Shown here piece by piece: positions 12,901 to 24,500 of a stretch of 52,509 nucleotides of DNA. The stretch covers positions 1 to 52,509 of the forward strand of contig NW_019773622.1 of NCBI RefSeq assembly GCF_001039355.2, given 5' to 3'. The notes under the pieces are model-generated. The model was not told the DNA's origin and did not search any database. It saw only the letters and a program-made list of their open reading frames with translations. How positions within the stretch are numbered: the stretch's first letter is position 1; every line of letters begins with the position of its first letter. This DNA comes from Lingula anatina (Eukaryota; Brachiopoda; Lingulata; Lingulida; Lingulidae). A program made the position numbers and the translations under genes.

Positions 12901-13363
12901 GCGAGGGTGACCTCGGGTGTCTATGGCAGGTGCCCTGCCAGTCCACGTCAGGTGCCCTCTGATGCCCATATCAAGTGTCCTCCGATCTCCAGATAAGGTT
13001 GTCTTTGGTGTCCTCTGGTGGCCATGCCAGGTGTCCTCTGGTGTCCATGTCAAGTGTCCTCCGGTGTCCATGTCAGATGTCCTCCGATGTCCTGGTAATG
13101 TTGCCTTCGGTGTCCTCTGGTTCCCATGCCAGGTGTCCTCTGATGCCCATGTCAAGTGTCCTCCGATGTCCAGATAAGGTTGCCTTTGGTGTCCTCTGGT
13201 TTCCATGCCAGGTGTCCTCTGATGCCCATGTCAAGTGTCCTCCGGTGTCCATGCCAGGTGAACTCTGGTGTCCATGCCAGGTGAACTCTGGTATCCATGC
13301 CAGATGAACTCTGGTGTCCATGCCAGATGAACTCTGGTGTCCATGTCAGGTGTCCATGCTGCC
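12901..13363. repeat. 23-bp minisatellite, first array
   Basis: About 20 degenerate units with a 23-base period, consensus beginning TCCTCTGGTGTCCATGCC, with occasional longer units carrying an inserted GTAATGTTGCC or ATAAGGTTGCC segment. Late units switch TCCTCTGG to AACTCTGG. The array stays open in several frames on both strands because the unit lacks stops; I do not regard those frames as genes. Confidence 0.92.
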
Positions 13364-15159
13364 CTCTGATGACAGTTCATGCTATTTCTGTTCATTTACA
13401 GTGTTGAATATGTATATGTATCTGTCTCACGACGTGAGTTCCTCTCCGCTCTTTTCCAGGCCCTCTTACTCCAGAACGCTTGACGATTTGATAAATGAAC
13501 CATTTTTTAAATTCACAGTAATTGAATTTCTATATCTCTCTCAACTGCAGCCTATAGAAACCACCCCAAACACAATAGGTCTACAACGTTGGAGTTTGGG
13601 GTTGACTTCGAACTAACAAATTCTTCTAGCAAGGAGAGGGATAAGAGTTGCCATACATGTAATCGTAATACATGGTAATTAACGAGAGCTGTGGATGACT
13701 TTCAATTGGATAACAATGACTTATTTGATTTTTGAGAAGCACGTTTTTCAAGTTAAATATGCCCACTATCTGTGAATTTCGTAGGCAGAACCGGACCTAG
13801 ACATTTGTCTTCTTCAATGGATTTGTTAAGTGCCGAGCGATTTTCATTTCTTCCACACTGCAACATTTAAGACCTATGTCTTGCAGTTTATTAATGAGCA
13901 CTACTAATGCATGTTTTCTTTCTTTGCTGTAAAATATATTCAAACATCAAACTCCATAGATCTGTATTTCAAGATGAGTTGCTGTGAAAAATAATGTTCT
14001 TTCTTTATACTTTAAAGTGTTAAAATTGTAGAAAACTGTTATAATGGAAAAATGGGGAAGAGTTTCAGATGATCATTCATCTTCCCTTATTATGCTGATG
14101 GTTACAAGGTAAGCACATCGGTTACAAAGTTTCCTTCTAAAAAAACATCGAAATGTCTCAAATTATTATTCCACTTAAATACCACATTGAATTAAAACTA
14201 TGACAGCACCTCGTAATCCCCCCTTCCAACATTCTGGAAAATTATTTACAATATCAGTTCTTGGGCGGGAGATTTATACCCTGGAAAATCGCCATTTAAC
14301 CATTAACAAGGTATGATTGATTTCTGACCTATTCATGTACTCTCATATTAACTTACCTTCAAAATTTTCTATGCTCCGGCGCCACCCCTGCTGGTAGCGA
14401 AGACCTCACACGGATGTGCCAGATCCATTAAGACGTCTACCAATAGACTAGTTCTTTTTTCTCAAAACTAACTTATAGCGCTCGAAATCAATTACGATTC
14501 CAATGTAATTATACCAGAATGACACACTGTATTGCACATATTTCATGCAGATCTGAAAATCTTAACTACCATTGTCTGCTGCCTACCCCATGTCTATGTG
14601 TCTTAATGTACGGCGCAAACGTGAGGTATCCTGTGAAATGGCGTTAAGGGGATATCATAACAGCGATAAAAGTCTGCACATCTGTCACAATAATTAGACA
14701 CAGACATGTCCTCCAAAGAAGCATTCTGACAAACAGACAGATAGAGCCAGACAGACAGATTGCAAGGTAAGGCTGTTCTCTCTCTCTCTCTTCGCTCCGG
14801 TGCATGTTTCCATAACGTCAATTTACATACGGTATACGCACACCCATTTAATTTTTTTTTTCAAAATGAAAAACGAACAGAAATAAACAAGCCACTTTCA
14901 TAATCAGGTACATGGCCATGAATTCCACCTTCATTAATGGCGCATTAGCAGTAGAGTTCAGCCAATAGTCATGAATAGTTTGGCACATTTGGTGGCAGCA
15001 CCAACAAATCTTCTAAAGATATTTTGGTTGCCGCGTTTCAGTTTGAATGGAAATCAGACGGCGCACCACGTCCGTGTCATTGTAGATTTTCTGGCAGCTT
15101 AAGATATCTACTATAGAATGGTTTAACTGTAATACTTTTATGAATGGCACCTGCTCTTA

Positions 15160-15167
15160 TATATAAA
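15160..15167 (+). promoter_or_regulatory. Possible TATA box upstream of exon 1 copy A
   Basis: TATATAAA, 285 bases before ATG 15445, in a stretch with no obvious splice acceptor. The same sequence is at 17800-17807 before copy B. A CRE-half-like AACGTCAC follows at about 15324. Functional use is inference. Confidence 0.25.
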
Positions 15168-15444
15168 TGTATGTCATATGTGCACTTTTTATACCCCAAA
15201 GGTAAATGTGTTCATTATCTTTGACCCCGGCCAACCAATTGGTTTTTAAATAGTTTGGTAACTCTATCCAGATACGTAGATTTAGAAACACCTTCGAGGA
15301 AGACGCCCTACCGCGCGCGCTGTAACGTCACGAGCTTAAGCCCGCCAGCCTAAGGAGCCTCGTCTCTGGCTGAGAGTGGTTCTGTGAGGCGGATGAGAAA
15401 AACTTGACGGTGCTGTGGAGGATGATGGCCTAATTGGTACCCGT

Positions 15445-15570
15445 ATGACCACCACTGTAGGACCCTTCGCTATGTTCCAAGTCACGTTACATCGCGACAG
15501 CCTCAATACCGCCTGGGGCTTTCGTTTGCAGGGAGGCAAAGACTTTGGGAAGCCTCTCACTATACAAAGG
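15445..15570 (+). CDS. Exon 1, copy A: PDZ first half
   Basis: 42 residues, MTTTVGPFAMFQVTLHRDSL then NTAWGFRLQGGKDFGKPLTI and QR, with donor GTAAGC. An in-frame TGA lies upstream with no ATG between, so ATG 15445 is the first possible in-frame start. Differs from copy B only at residue 4 (Thr versus Ala). Confidence 0.8.
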
Positions 15571-18500
15571 GTAAGCGAAAGGGCGACTGTAGCCTCTACT
15601 GATAGTAACAAAATTTAATTGTCATTCGGTTATAGTAACTCTACGCATGAAGTAGCGAGAAACTAGCGTTAAACTTCGAAATAATTTTTTTTGNTCAAGT
15701 GTCCTCCGGTGTCCATGTCAGATGTCCTCCGATGTCCTGGTAATGTTGCCTTCGGTGTCCTCTGGTTCCCATGCCAGGTGTCCTCTGATGCCCATGTCAA
15801 GTGTCCTCCGATGTCCAGATAAGGTTGCCTTTGGTGTCCTCTGGTTTCCATGCCAGGTGTCCTCTGATGCCCATGTCAAGTGTCCTCCGGTGTTCATGTC
15901 AAGTGTCCTCCGGTGTCCATGCCAGGTGAACTCTGGTGTCCATGCCAGGTGAACTCTGGTATCCATGCCAGATGAACTCTGGTGTCGATGCCAGATGAAC
16001 TCTGGTGTCCATGTCAGGTGTCCATGCTGCCCTCTGATGACAGTTCATGCTATTCCTGTTCATTTACAGTGTTGAATATGTATATGTATCTGTCTCACGA
16101 CGTGAGTTCCTCTCCGCTCTTTTCCAGGCCCTCTTACTCCAAACGCTTGACGATTTGATAAATGAACCATTTTTTAAATTCACAGTAATTGAATTTCTAT
16201 ATCTCTCTCAACTGCAGCCTATAGAAACCATCCCAAACTCAATAGGTCTACAACGTTGGAGTTTGGGGTTGACTTCGAACTAACAAATTCTTCTAGCAAT
16301 GAGAGGGATAAGAGTTGCCATACATGAAATCGTAATACATGGTAATAAACGAGAGCTGTGGATGACTTTCAATTGGATAACAATGACTTATTTTGATTTT
16401 TGAGAAGCACGTTTTTCAAGTTTAATATGCCCACTGTCTTCTTCAATGGATTCGTTAAGTGCCGAGCGATTTTCACTTCTTCCACACTGCAACATTTAAG
16501 ACCTATGTTTTGCAGTTTATTAATGAGCACTACTAATGCATGTTTTCTTTCTTTGCTGTAAAATATATTCAAACATCAAACTCCATAGATCTGTATTTCA
16601 AGATGAGTTGCTGTGAAAAATAATGTTCTTTCTATATACTTTAAAGTGTTAAAATTGTAGAAAACTGTTATAATGGAAAAATGGGGAAGAGTTTCAGATG
16701 ATCATTCATCTTCCCTTATTATGCTGATGATTACAAGGTAAGCACATCGGTTACAAAGTTTCCTTCTAAAAAAACATCGAAATGTCTCAAATTATTATTC
16801 CACTTAAATACCACATTGAATTAAAACTATGACAGCACCTCGTAATCCCCCCTTCCAACATTCTGGAAAATTATTTACAATATCAGTTCTTGGGCGGGAG
16901 ATTTATACCCTGGAAAATCGCCATTTAACCATTAACAAGGTATGATTGATTTCTGACCTATTCATGTACTCTCATATTAACTTACCTTCAAAATTTTCTA
17001 TGCTCCGGCGCCACCCCTGCTGGTAGCGAAGACCTCACACGGATGTGCCAGATCCATTAAGACGTCTACCAATAGACTAGTTCTTTTTTCTCAAAACTAA
17101 CTTATAGCGCTCGAAATCAATTACGATTCCAATGTAATTATACCAGAATGACACACTGTATTGCACATATTTCATGCAGATATGAAAATCTTAACTACCA
17201 TTGTCTGCTGCCTACCCCAAGTCTATGTGTCTTAATGTACGGCGCAAACGTGAGGTATCCTGTGAAATGGCGTTAAGGGGATATCATAACAGCGATAAAA
17301 GTCTGCACATCTGTCACAATAATTAGACACAGACATGTCCTCCAAAGAAGCATTCTGACAAACAGACAGATAGAGCCAGACAGACAGATTGCCAGGTAAG
17401 ACTCCTCTCTCTCTCTCTCTCTCTCTCTCTCCGCTCTGTTGCATGTTTCCATAACGTCAATTTACATACGGTATACGCACACCCATTTAATTTTTTTTTT
17501 TCAAAATGAAAAACGAACAGAAATAAACAAGCCACTTTCATAATCAGGTACATGGCCATGAATTCCACCTTCATTAATGGCGCATTAGCAGTAGAGTTCA
17601 GCCAATAGTCATGACTAGTTCAGCACATTTGGTGGCAGCACCAACAAATCTTCTGAAGATATTTTGGTTGCCGCGTTTCAGTTTGAATGGAAATCAGACG
17701 GCGCACCACGTCCGTGTCATTGTAGATTTTCTGGCAGCTTAAGATATCTACTATAAAATGGTTTAACCGTAATACTTTTATGAATGGCACCTGCTCTTAT
17801 ATATAAATGTATGTCATATGTGCACTTTTTATACCCCAAAGCTAAATGTGTTCATTATCTTTGACCCCGGCCAACCAATTGGTTTTTAAATAGTTTGGTA
17901 ACTCTATCCAGATACGTAGATTTAGAAACACCTTCGAGGAAGACGCCCTACCGCGCGCGCTGTAACGTCACGAGTTTAAGCCCGCCAGCCTAAGGAGCCT
18001 CGTCTCTGGCTGAGAGTGGTTCTGTAAGGCGGATGAGAAAAACTTGACGGTGCTGTGGAGGATGATGGCCTAATTGGTACCCGTATGACCACCGCTGTAG
18101 GACCCTTCGCTATGTTCCAAGTCACGTTACATCGCGACAGCCTCAATACCGCCTGGGGCTTTCGTTTGCAGGGAGGCAAAGACTTTGGGAAGCCTCTCAC
18201 TATACAAAGGGTAAGCGAAAGGGCGACTGTAGCGATAGTAACAAAATTTAATTGTCATTCAGTTACAGTAACTCTACGCATGAAGTAGCGAGAAACTAGC
18301 GTTAAACTTCGAAATGTTTTTTTGCATATTTTTCATATCTACTTTTATCTTTATCACAGTCGGCATAAACCTGTTATTCCTGAACACGTCGAAAGCAGCC
18401 AATGTATTTCGTAAAGGTGCACAGGTTGAGCACTGATATGTCAGTCATTACCTCGAATCTCTACTGATTTATGAAATGATTAAATGCGTTCTTTTAGTGC

Positions 18501-21500
18501 AGATAATGTGCGGCAATAAGTGCACGGAAACATGGTACGAAGTTTGCCATTTTATTCATTCAGAGTTATCTGGCAGCGGATAGTTCATTATTTATGTCTG
18601 GAATCACGTTTCGCTGGACGGCATGACAGATAAGCCTCTTTGCCCTTGAGTTTTCTTTGCTTCTTGTTCTTGAAATATCAGTATTGCGCCGTTTGCGAAA
18701 GACCAGGTAAAAACGAACGGCTGCAGAATTTCTCAAAATATCGGTGAAATATGAGCCGAGTGCTACGGAGAAATGTGCAGATACCTTTACCGCGCTCTGA
18801 CGGACGCGTACTATTTAAGGGTAAACGGGAGGTAGAGTGCGGGGGATATATATTTAGAGTTATCTGATTTCCAGGTGGGGCAACGCAAGGTGCGCAGCTC
18901 TCAAAAATAGGTAAAATCTCTCAATACCGTATGAATTTATACAATGAATTAAAGCTGCAAGACCGCGGATTGTGCAGACATGCTGCGTAAGAAGGTTTTT
19001 TGTCAAAACATTGGCATATTGTTTACAGACAGACAGATCAACATACCTAGTTTTTGGATGTTCTTTGCAAGATATCACCTGTTCCCCAAAGTTCCCTAAT
19101 CGCGGTCAGAGGTGAATATGCAAATTCTCTGTGGGTTGAGCAGAAATAGTTACCCTGTTTTTACCTGTGCCGGCTGGAGGAAACGTTACCGACCTCCATT
19201 TTCGAGACCAAGAGCAGCGTCTTTATAAGTAAACCGAACTCTCGAAGGTAAATTTCTCTTTTTATTAGCGCTTGGCACTCTCAGATAGCACTTGATGTTT
19301 GTTTATTGAAAGTGTAAGATGTGTTGACATGGCGTGCATCAAGGTGTCAGAACACCAATTCGACTGCTTTGCATCTGTCGGGCCACAGCAGGGAGTGGAC
19401 GGCAAATGTTTTGGCTTTTCAAAGTGCTACCTTTTCGCTGAGCGATTAATTATGGAATATTAGATCCAAAGCAACATTACGCTTTTACAACAAAATATCA
19501 ATAGGGTGACATACTGTCAAAAATAGATAGATAGGTAGATAGATTGATAGATAGATATACATATAGATAGATGAAGACGAGTGTATGGCAGGAAGACGGG
19601 AAGGAAGATGCGTAGACTAGAGAAATGTTTTTCTTTCCCTTATGTAGGCGTGATTTACGGGATTTAAACAGATAAGACTTCAGAACTACACCTGTGCCAA
19701 GTTCTTTCTAACTGCTGTTGGTGAATTCAATTTGGCTTACACAGTTAACCGTAGATGGAGCTGCAACACTCTAATTGCAAGTTCTATGTGCAGATATCAT
19801 TATAGACTGTCTGGAATCTTTTTACGTATCCAAAAGAATTCCAAGTTAAAATTAAGCTGAATGCATCAATCATTACTTTATATAGACTCGATAGTATGCA
19901 CACCTGAACGAACCTCCTAAAACTTTCAAATTCTTATGTCGTTTCTAATATGCTTTACTAGACATAAAAAACAAGGAGGAACATAAATCTGAGGGCGATA
20001 ATAATTCAGTTAATCTGGAACACACCTTGCAATTCTGCTTCTCAGTGTTCTACTAAATATGTTGAGTTTTGTTGTTGTTATTTTTGTTGACGATGATGAT
20101 GGTGGCGGCGTTGATAATGACATAAATAACACTAATTACAAAACGATTACAAAACGAAACTACGGCGAGTTACCAATTTAAACACAAAAAGTTTTTTAAC
20201 CTCTCATAAACAACAAATGCGTGAAAATATGTTACTTTTGCTAAGAATGTTTCACCTGGGGCTGACAGGAAGAACGACTGTATAAATCATTGCATGGAGT
20301 TGCATTTAGGAAGATAAGAGGCTGTGGTCTTCCTTTGCAAAAGCAAGAGGTGTTCATAAAGTCAGACGCGGTTTCCGCTCAACCATATTCCTCCTTAACC
20401 CTCTGCAAGACTTGCTGCTATGAGTCTTCCATTCAATCCTGCAATGTTCTACTGTTTTCCAAATGTGGATGATCACAGACAGGTGTAACATGTAGCATAC
20501 AGGAGCAGAATCCTTGCTTGCATTTAAGTAATATAATGTTTATTATTAGCCACAAGTGCCCTTTTCCTTCAATCGATAAGAACCATGGCTTTCACCGTGT
20601 TTTCAGTACCGTTCTTGTCCATTATAGTGCTCTTACATTGTACCGGTCAAGTTGTCACAAAAAATTTGTGTTCTAACAAATCTGTGACCTAATGAAGTCT
20701 AAGCCATTTGTAGTATGTGGAATAAAACCAGGTCGAAAAATGGCAAACCACATTATGCAATGCGTGTGGAATGCAAACAAGACGCAGGCATGTTTTTTTC
20801 ACTGCCTAATGTATTCGCTGTCAATTATTTAGTTTGTGTAAATATGGAGGACAAGATGCTGCATAATACAATAACAATCTTCATGACCAATGTTCATGTT
20901 TGTAAATGGCTATAAACTATGCTATATCAACCATGAACCATCCTTTACCTACCATTCACCTGTTAGTGATATATGTTGATATTTTTGACCTTGTTCCATT
21001 AAAGCGATGGCCGTCCATCGTCTTCTGTAATCAATCACTGGCGATCTTTATTTACAAACAAAAGCAACACGTTATTCAATAACGGCAACATATCAACAGC
21101 GGTGGGAATTTTTAATAATATGTAGACCCTATAGATAAGCGCTAACATACTGACTATTCATCTGGTCTAGGTATTTACTGGCAGCCCGGCCGAAGGAGAG
21201 CTTCAGAGGGGAGACCTGATAGTGGCCATAGACGGTTATGACACTAGCAACCTAGTTCACAAGCAAGCCCAGGACCTGATTAAACGCAGTGGCGGAACAC
21301 TTTCGATAACCGTACAGAGGTAAATGACGCTACTCACCAATTATTTATATATCAAGTTTTCCATATTGCAAGGCTGCATTTAATGCTGAAATAAAGCTTA
21401 TGACATGTCAGGAAATGATTGACATTTGATATTCACGAAGATAAATAGCCAAATAACCACAATGATAAATAAAGAAATATACATAAGTAAAAAAATAGCT

Positions 21501-24500
21501 GTTTAATGACCGTGTTTGTCTCTTGGTACCTCCCTTCAAAAAATTTAACTGGACTGCATCTTGGTCAAAATATTTCTTAAAAATATCTTCTTATATTATT
21601 TATTATCTCAGAGGCGAATCGGGACGGACTCCTCCACAATCTCCAATCAAGCAGCCAAACATCCTATTTCAACAGCCAAGAGCTCCTAGTCACACCCCAG
21701 TCTCTCCGACGCATCCGGTAAGTACACGCATGCACATTTTATATTGGCTTATATATATATAATTGGTCATCAAAACCCGCTTCCCAGTCTTTTTATGCCA
21801 GACGGGCTCATAAGCCAATACCGCCCGTAAGTAGCACACGTAAATCTCAGAGACAAATTTTGATATGCACTAAAAGTGAGCTATGAATGGAGAAATTTAC
21901 CATCACGATTGGTCAACAGAATTCTTTCGTGGCCCTCACTTCTTCATTCACTTTTGTCAAACTGCCGCCTATTTATATACAGTTAATAATTTCAAAATGC
22001 ATTTTAGTTCGTAACAGAAGTTCATGAGTTACTACTCACGGGATATTAAAAACTGTTCAAATTATTTGTATTGGCAGGGGTTTTGTAGTATTAGATAATG
22101 TTTGTTTTGTGACAGAATTGCATGTAAATTGGATTTCAATTATCAAACAAAGTGACAACGTATCAGTAACGTAGACTGAATGATTTTTATGACGAAATGA
22201 TGACGTATTAAGGACGTGTTGATGACGTGTGGTGTTCTCCATTCAGGTTCATGCTGCATCTTGGTGCAATAGAAGAGTGGCTAAATATGCAAAATAAATA
22301 CCTTTCGCTGATATCGCCAACATTTACTGGATATACTGTATGCACGTGATAATATGACTATACATATACTAGTTTTACGTAGATAGCACATAACATCTTT
22401 GACCAGAGAAAGAAAAAGCTTTAACATACATAACACGGAAGCATGCAAAAAGAGCTTCCTTGTAGATATCTACCTGTATAATCTGGCATGCTTGAAACAG
22501 CCTTTCTGCCCCCTTCATCCATACTTGTTGTATAGAGGGGTATTCTCTACAAGAGAGAACTGTAAAATAACTGCCATATTGTTGTATAAATTTTCTTTTT
22601 GCTACATATTTCGACACGAACGAAAAAGCCTACATCAATTAATAAAATGTATTGCAATGTCTATAATAACTGGAGACCACCCCTCTGTAAGTTTCCCAAT
22701 CCCTTCAGAAGTTTGTTGTGACACTGACGCCACTGAGGTTGTTTATGTTGTCTCATAGGGTACAATGCAAGGCATTCCAGCACCCACTCCGCCAACCCCC
22801 GAGGCGGGCATGTTTGCTGTACGAATTCCAACCTTCAAAACGTCGCCACGTGCACCACAAATGGGCACGGATTTCAAGGGCCCGAGCAGCCTTCGGGATG
22901 CCCCTGGTGTCATGATGCAACGAGTGGCAGAATCGCTGGACAAGGCATGCTTCGCGAGAACCACTTTTTCTTCACCGCGTTACCATCAGTATTGACGTCA
23001 CAAACAGTACGCATAAATGCCTCATAATTAAAGACATATGGTGGCTGTGGATGACTCAACCTTTCCTCCTTTACTATGACCAAAGTCCTTTTGCTTTTGA
23101 GCACTGTACTGAGTAGATCCAACAACTTGAAATAGGCACTAACGCAGTGTAGAGTGCAAAACACGTATATCTAAACCTTTTTGTGACGTCACATGCTGTT
23201 GATTTTTGCATGATTATTATTTGGTTCGAAAGTTGGTGGATTTGTAACACCTGCATTTTCTAACTGTCAAAGATGTTCTCATTTACCCTTTTTTCAAGTA
23301 TTAAATTTTTATTTGGACTTCAAAGTTTCTGGATAATCCAAAAGCCTAAAAATCGTAGACACCCTGGCACGTTCCCTGTTTACTCATAAAAGCAACCTAT
23401 TGGTTACATGTCTCACCCTACTGCTTAAATTCCTGATATATGATATGTATTCATATCATGTTCATATATTATAAAGTCTATTAGTTCCAGAAACTTGAAC
23501 ATAATTCCTATTTATAACTAACAACAGATTTGTTCGTTCCAGGTCCTAGAATTTCTACATCGTGTTCAATTGTGGTGTTTCCTTTGCTAACAATATTTCG
23601 TGTTGAGTTAACTTATATATTAAAGTTGCTAATTTTACAGACCACCAGTGTCAATCCAGCGCATGCGTGACATGTTTAGAACGAGTTGTACAGTTTACCC
23701 AAGTTAGGCCACCAATTCATGTTGCAGGCATGCAAAAGTACTTTTCTGCCATAAACAGGCGTAGGCCTTCATGTAGTATTGAAACTGTTATCGTTATGAC
23801 ACGCTTTCATTGCCATTCGAGCATTTGGCTTGATTTTAAATGCATCAAATAAGAATTTAAATGTTAAATGATAAAATATATCGGTAAGACTGGATATGAC
23901 AAGCATGATTTTTTCTCCTTAAACAGATGATAATATTAGGCATGTTATCCTTGAGCTGAAAATGACGTCATGCATGATGTGAGCCTCGTTCTGACGCCAA
24001 ACATGATGTTATCTTTGAGTAGGCAGTGATGTCATGCATAATGTAAATATCTAGCTGACGTCACGATGTTCTGCTCTAGACGACAATGGCATCATGCATG
24101 ACGTTATCCTCCTTAGGTATGATGTAAATCATTATGTCTGACGTCAGGCATGTTCGCGGGTGTAAGTGATCTTGACATTTTCCCTTCTCTAGAGTCTCTA
24201 CAGCCCTCCACCAGCACCAATGCCGCAACCAAGGTACCACAAATTCAGACCGGCACCCGCCGCTCCGGTCTCTCCACCTCCTTTCATCAACCCTGCTGTC
24301 TACTATCCTCCTCAACCGCAACAGCATCATCCGCAACAACAACAACGATCTCTTCAACAGATGCAGCCACAGTTTGAAAGTATGCATGTGTCAGCCCCGG
24401 AACATCACGCACCGCCTCCATTCGCCGGCGGACCACCACCCGAAGATGAAATTGACTATAGCTTTATGCAAATGCCGGTTTCCGCGAGGAAGCAGGCGTT

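Larger units (their letters stand above)
13050..15682 (+). repeat. Tandem segmental duplication, copy A (2.6 kb)
   Basis: Nearly identical to 15695-18315. It covers the end of the minisatellite, about 2 kb of 5' flank and the first PDZ exon. Copy A has a 39-base segment (13768-13806) missing from copy B and a shorter CT repeat near 14780. The junction is marked by an N at 15694. Confidence 0.93.
15695..18315 (+). repeat. Tandem segmental duplication, copy B (2.6 kb)
   Basis: Second copy, beginning immediately after the single N at 15694 and inside the minisatellite. Scattered substitutions and small indels separate it from copy A, a level compatible with allelic variation in a heterozygous animal as well as with a recent duplication. 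Confidence 0.93.

Noticed and set aside
12871-13321. Several open frames of 82-111 codons on both strands
   Set aside because: They arise from the stop-poor 23-bp minisatellite and are repeated at 15669-15966 with the duplication.
24150-24377. 75-codon frame beginning MFAGVSDLDIF
   Set aside because: It is out of frame with exon 5, crosses the exon acceptor and contains no conserved motif.
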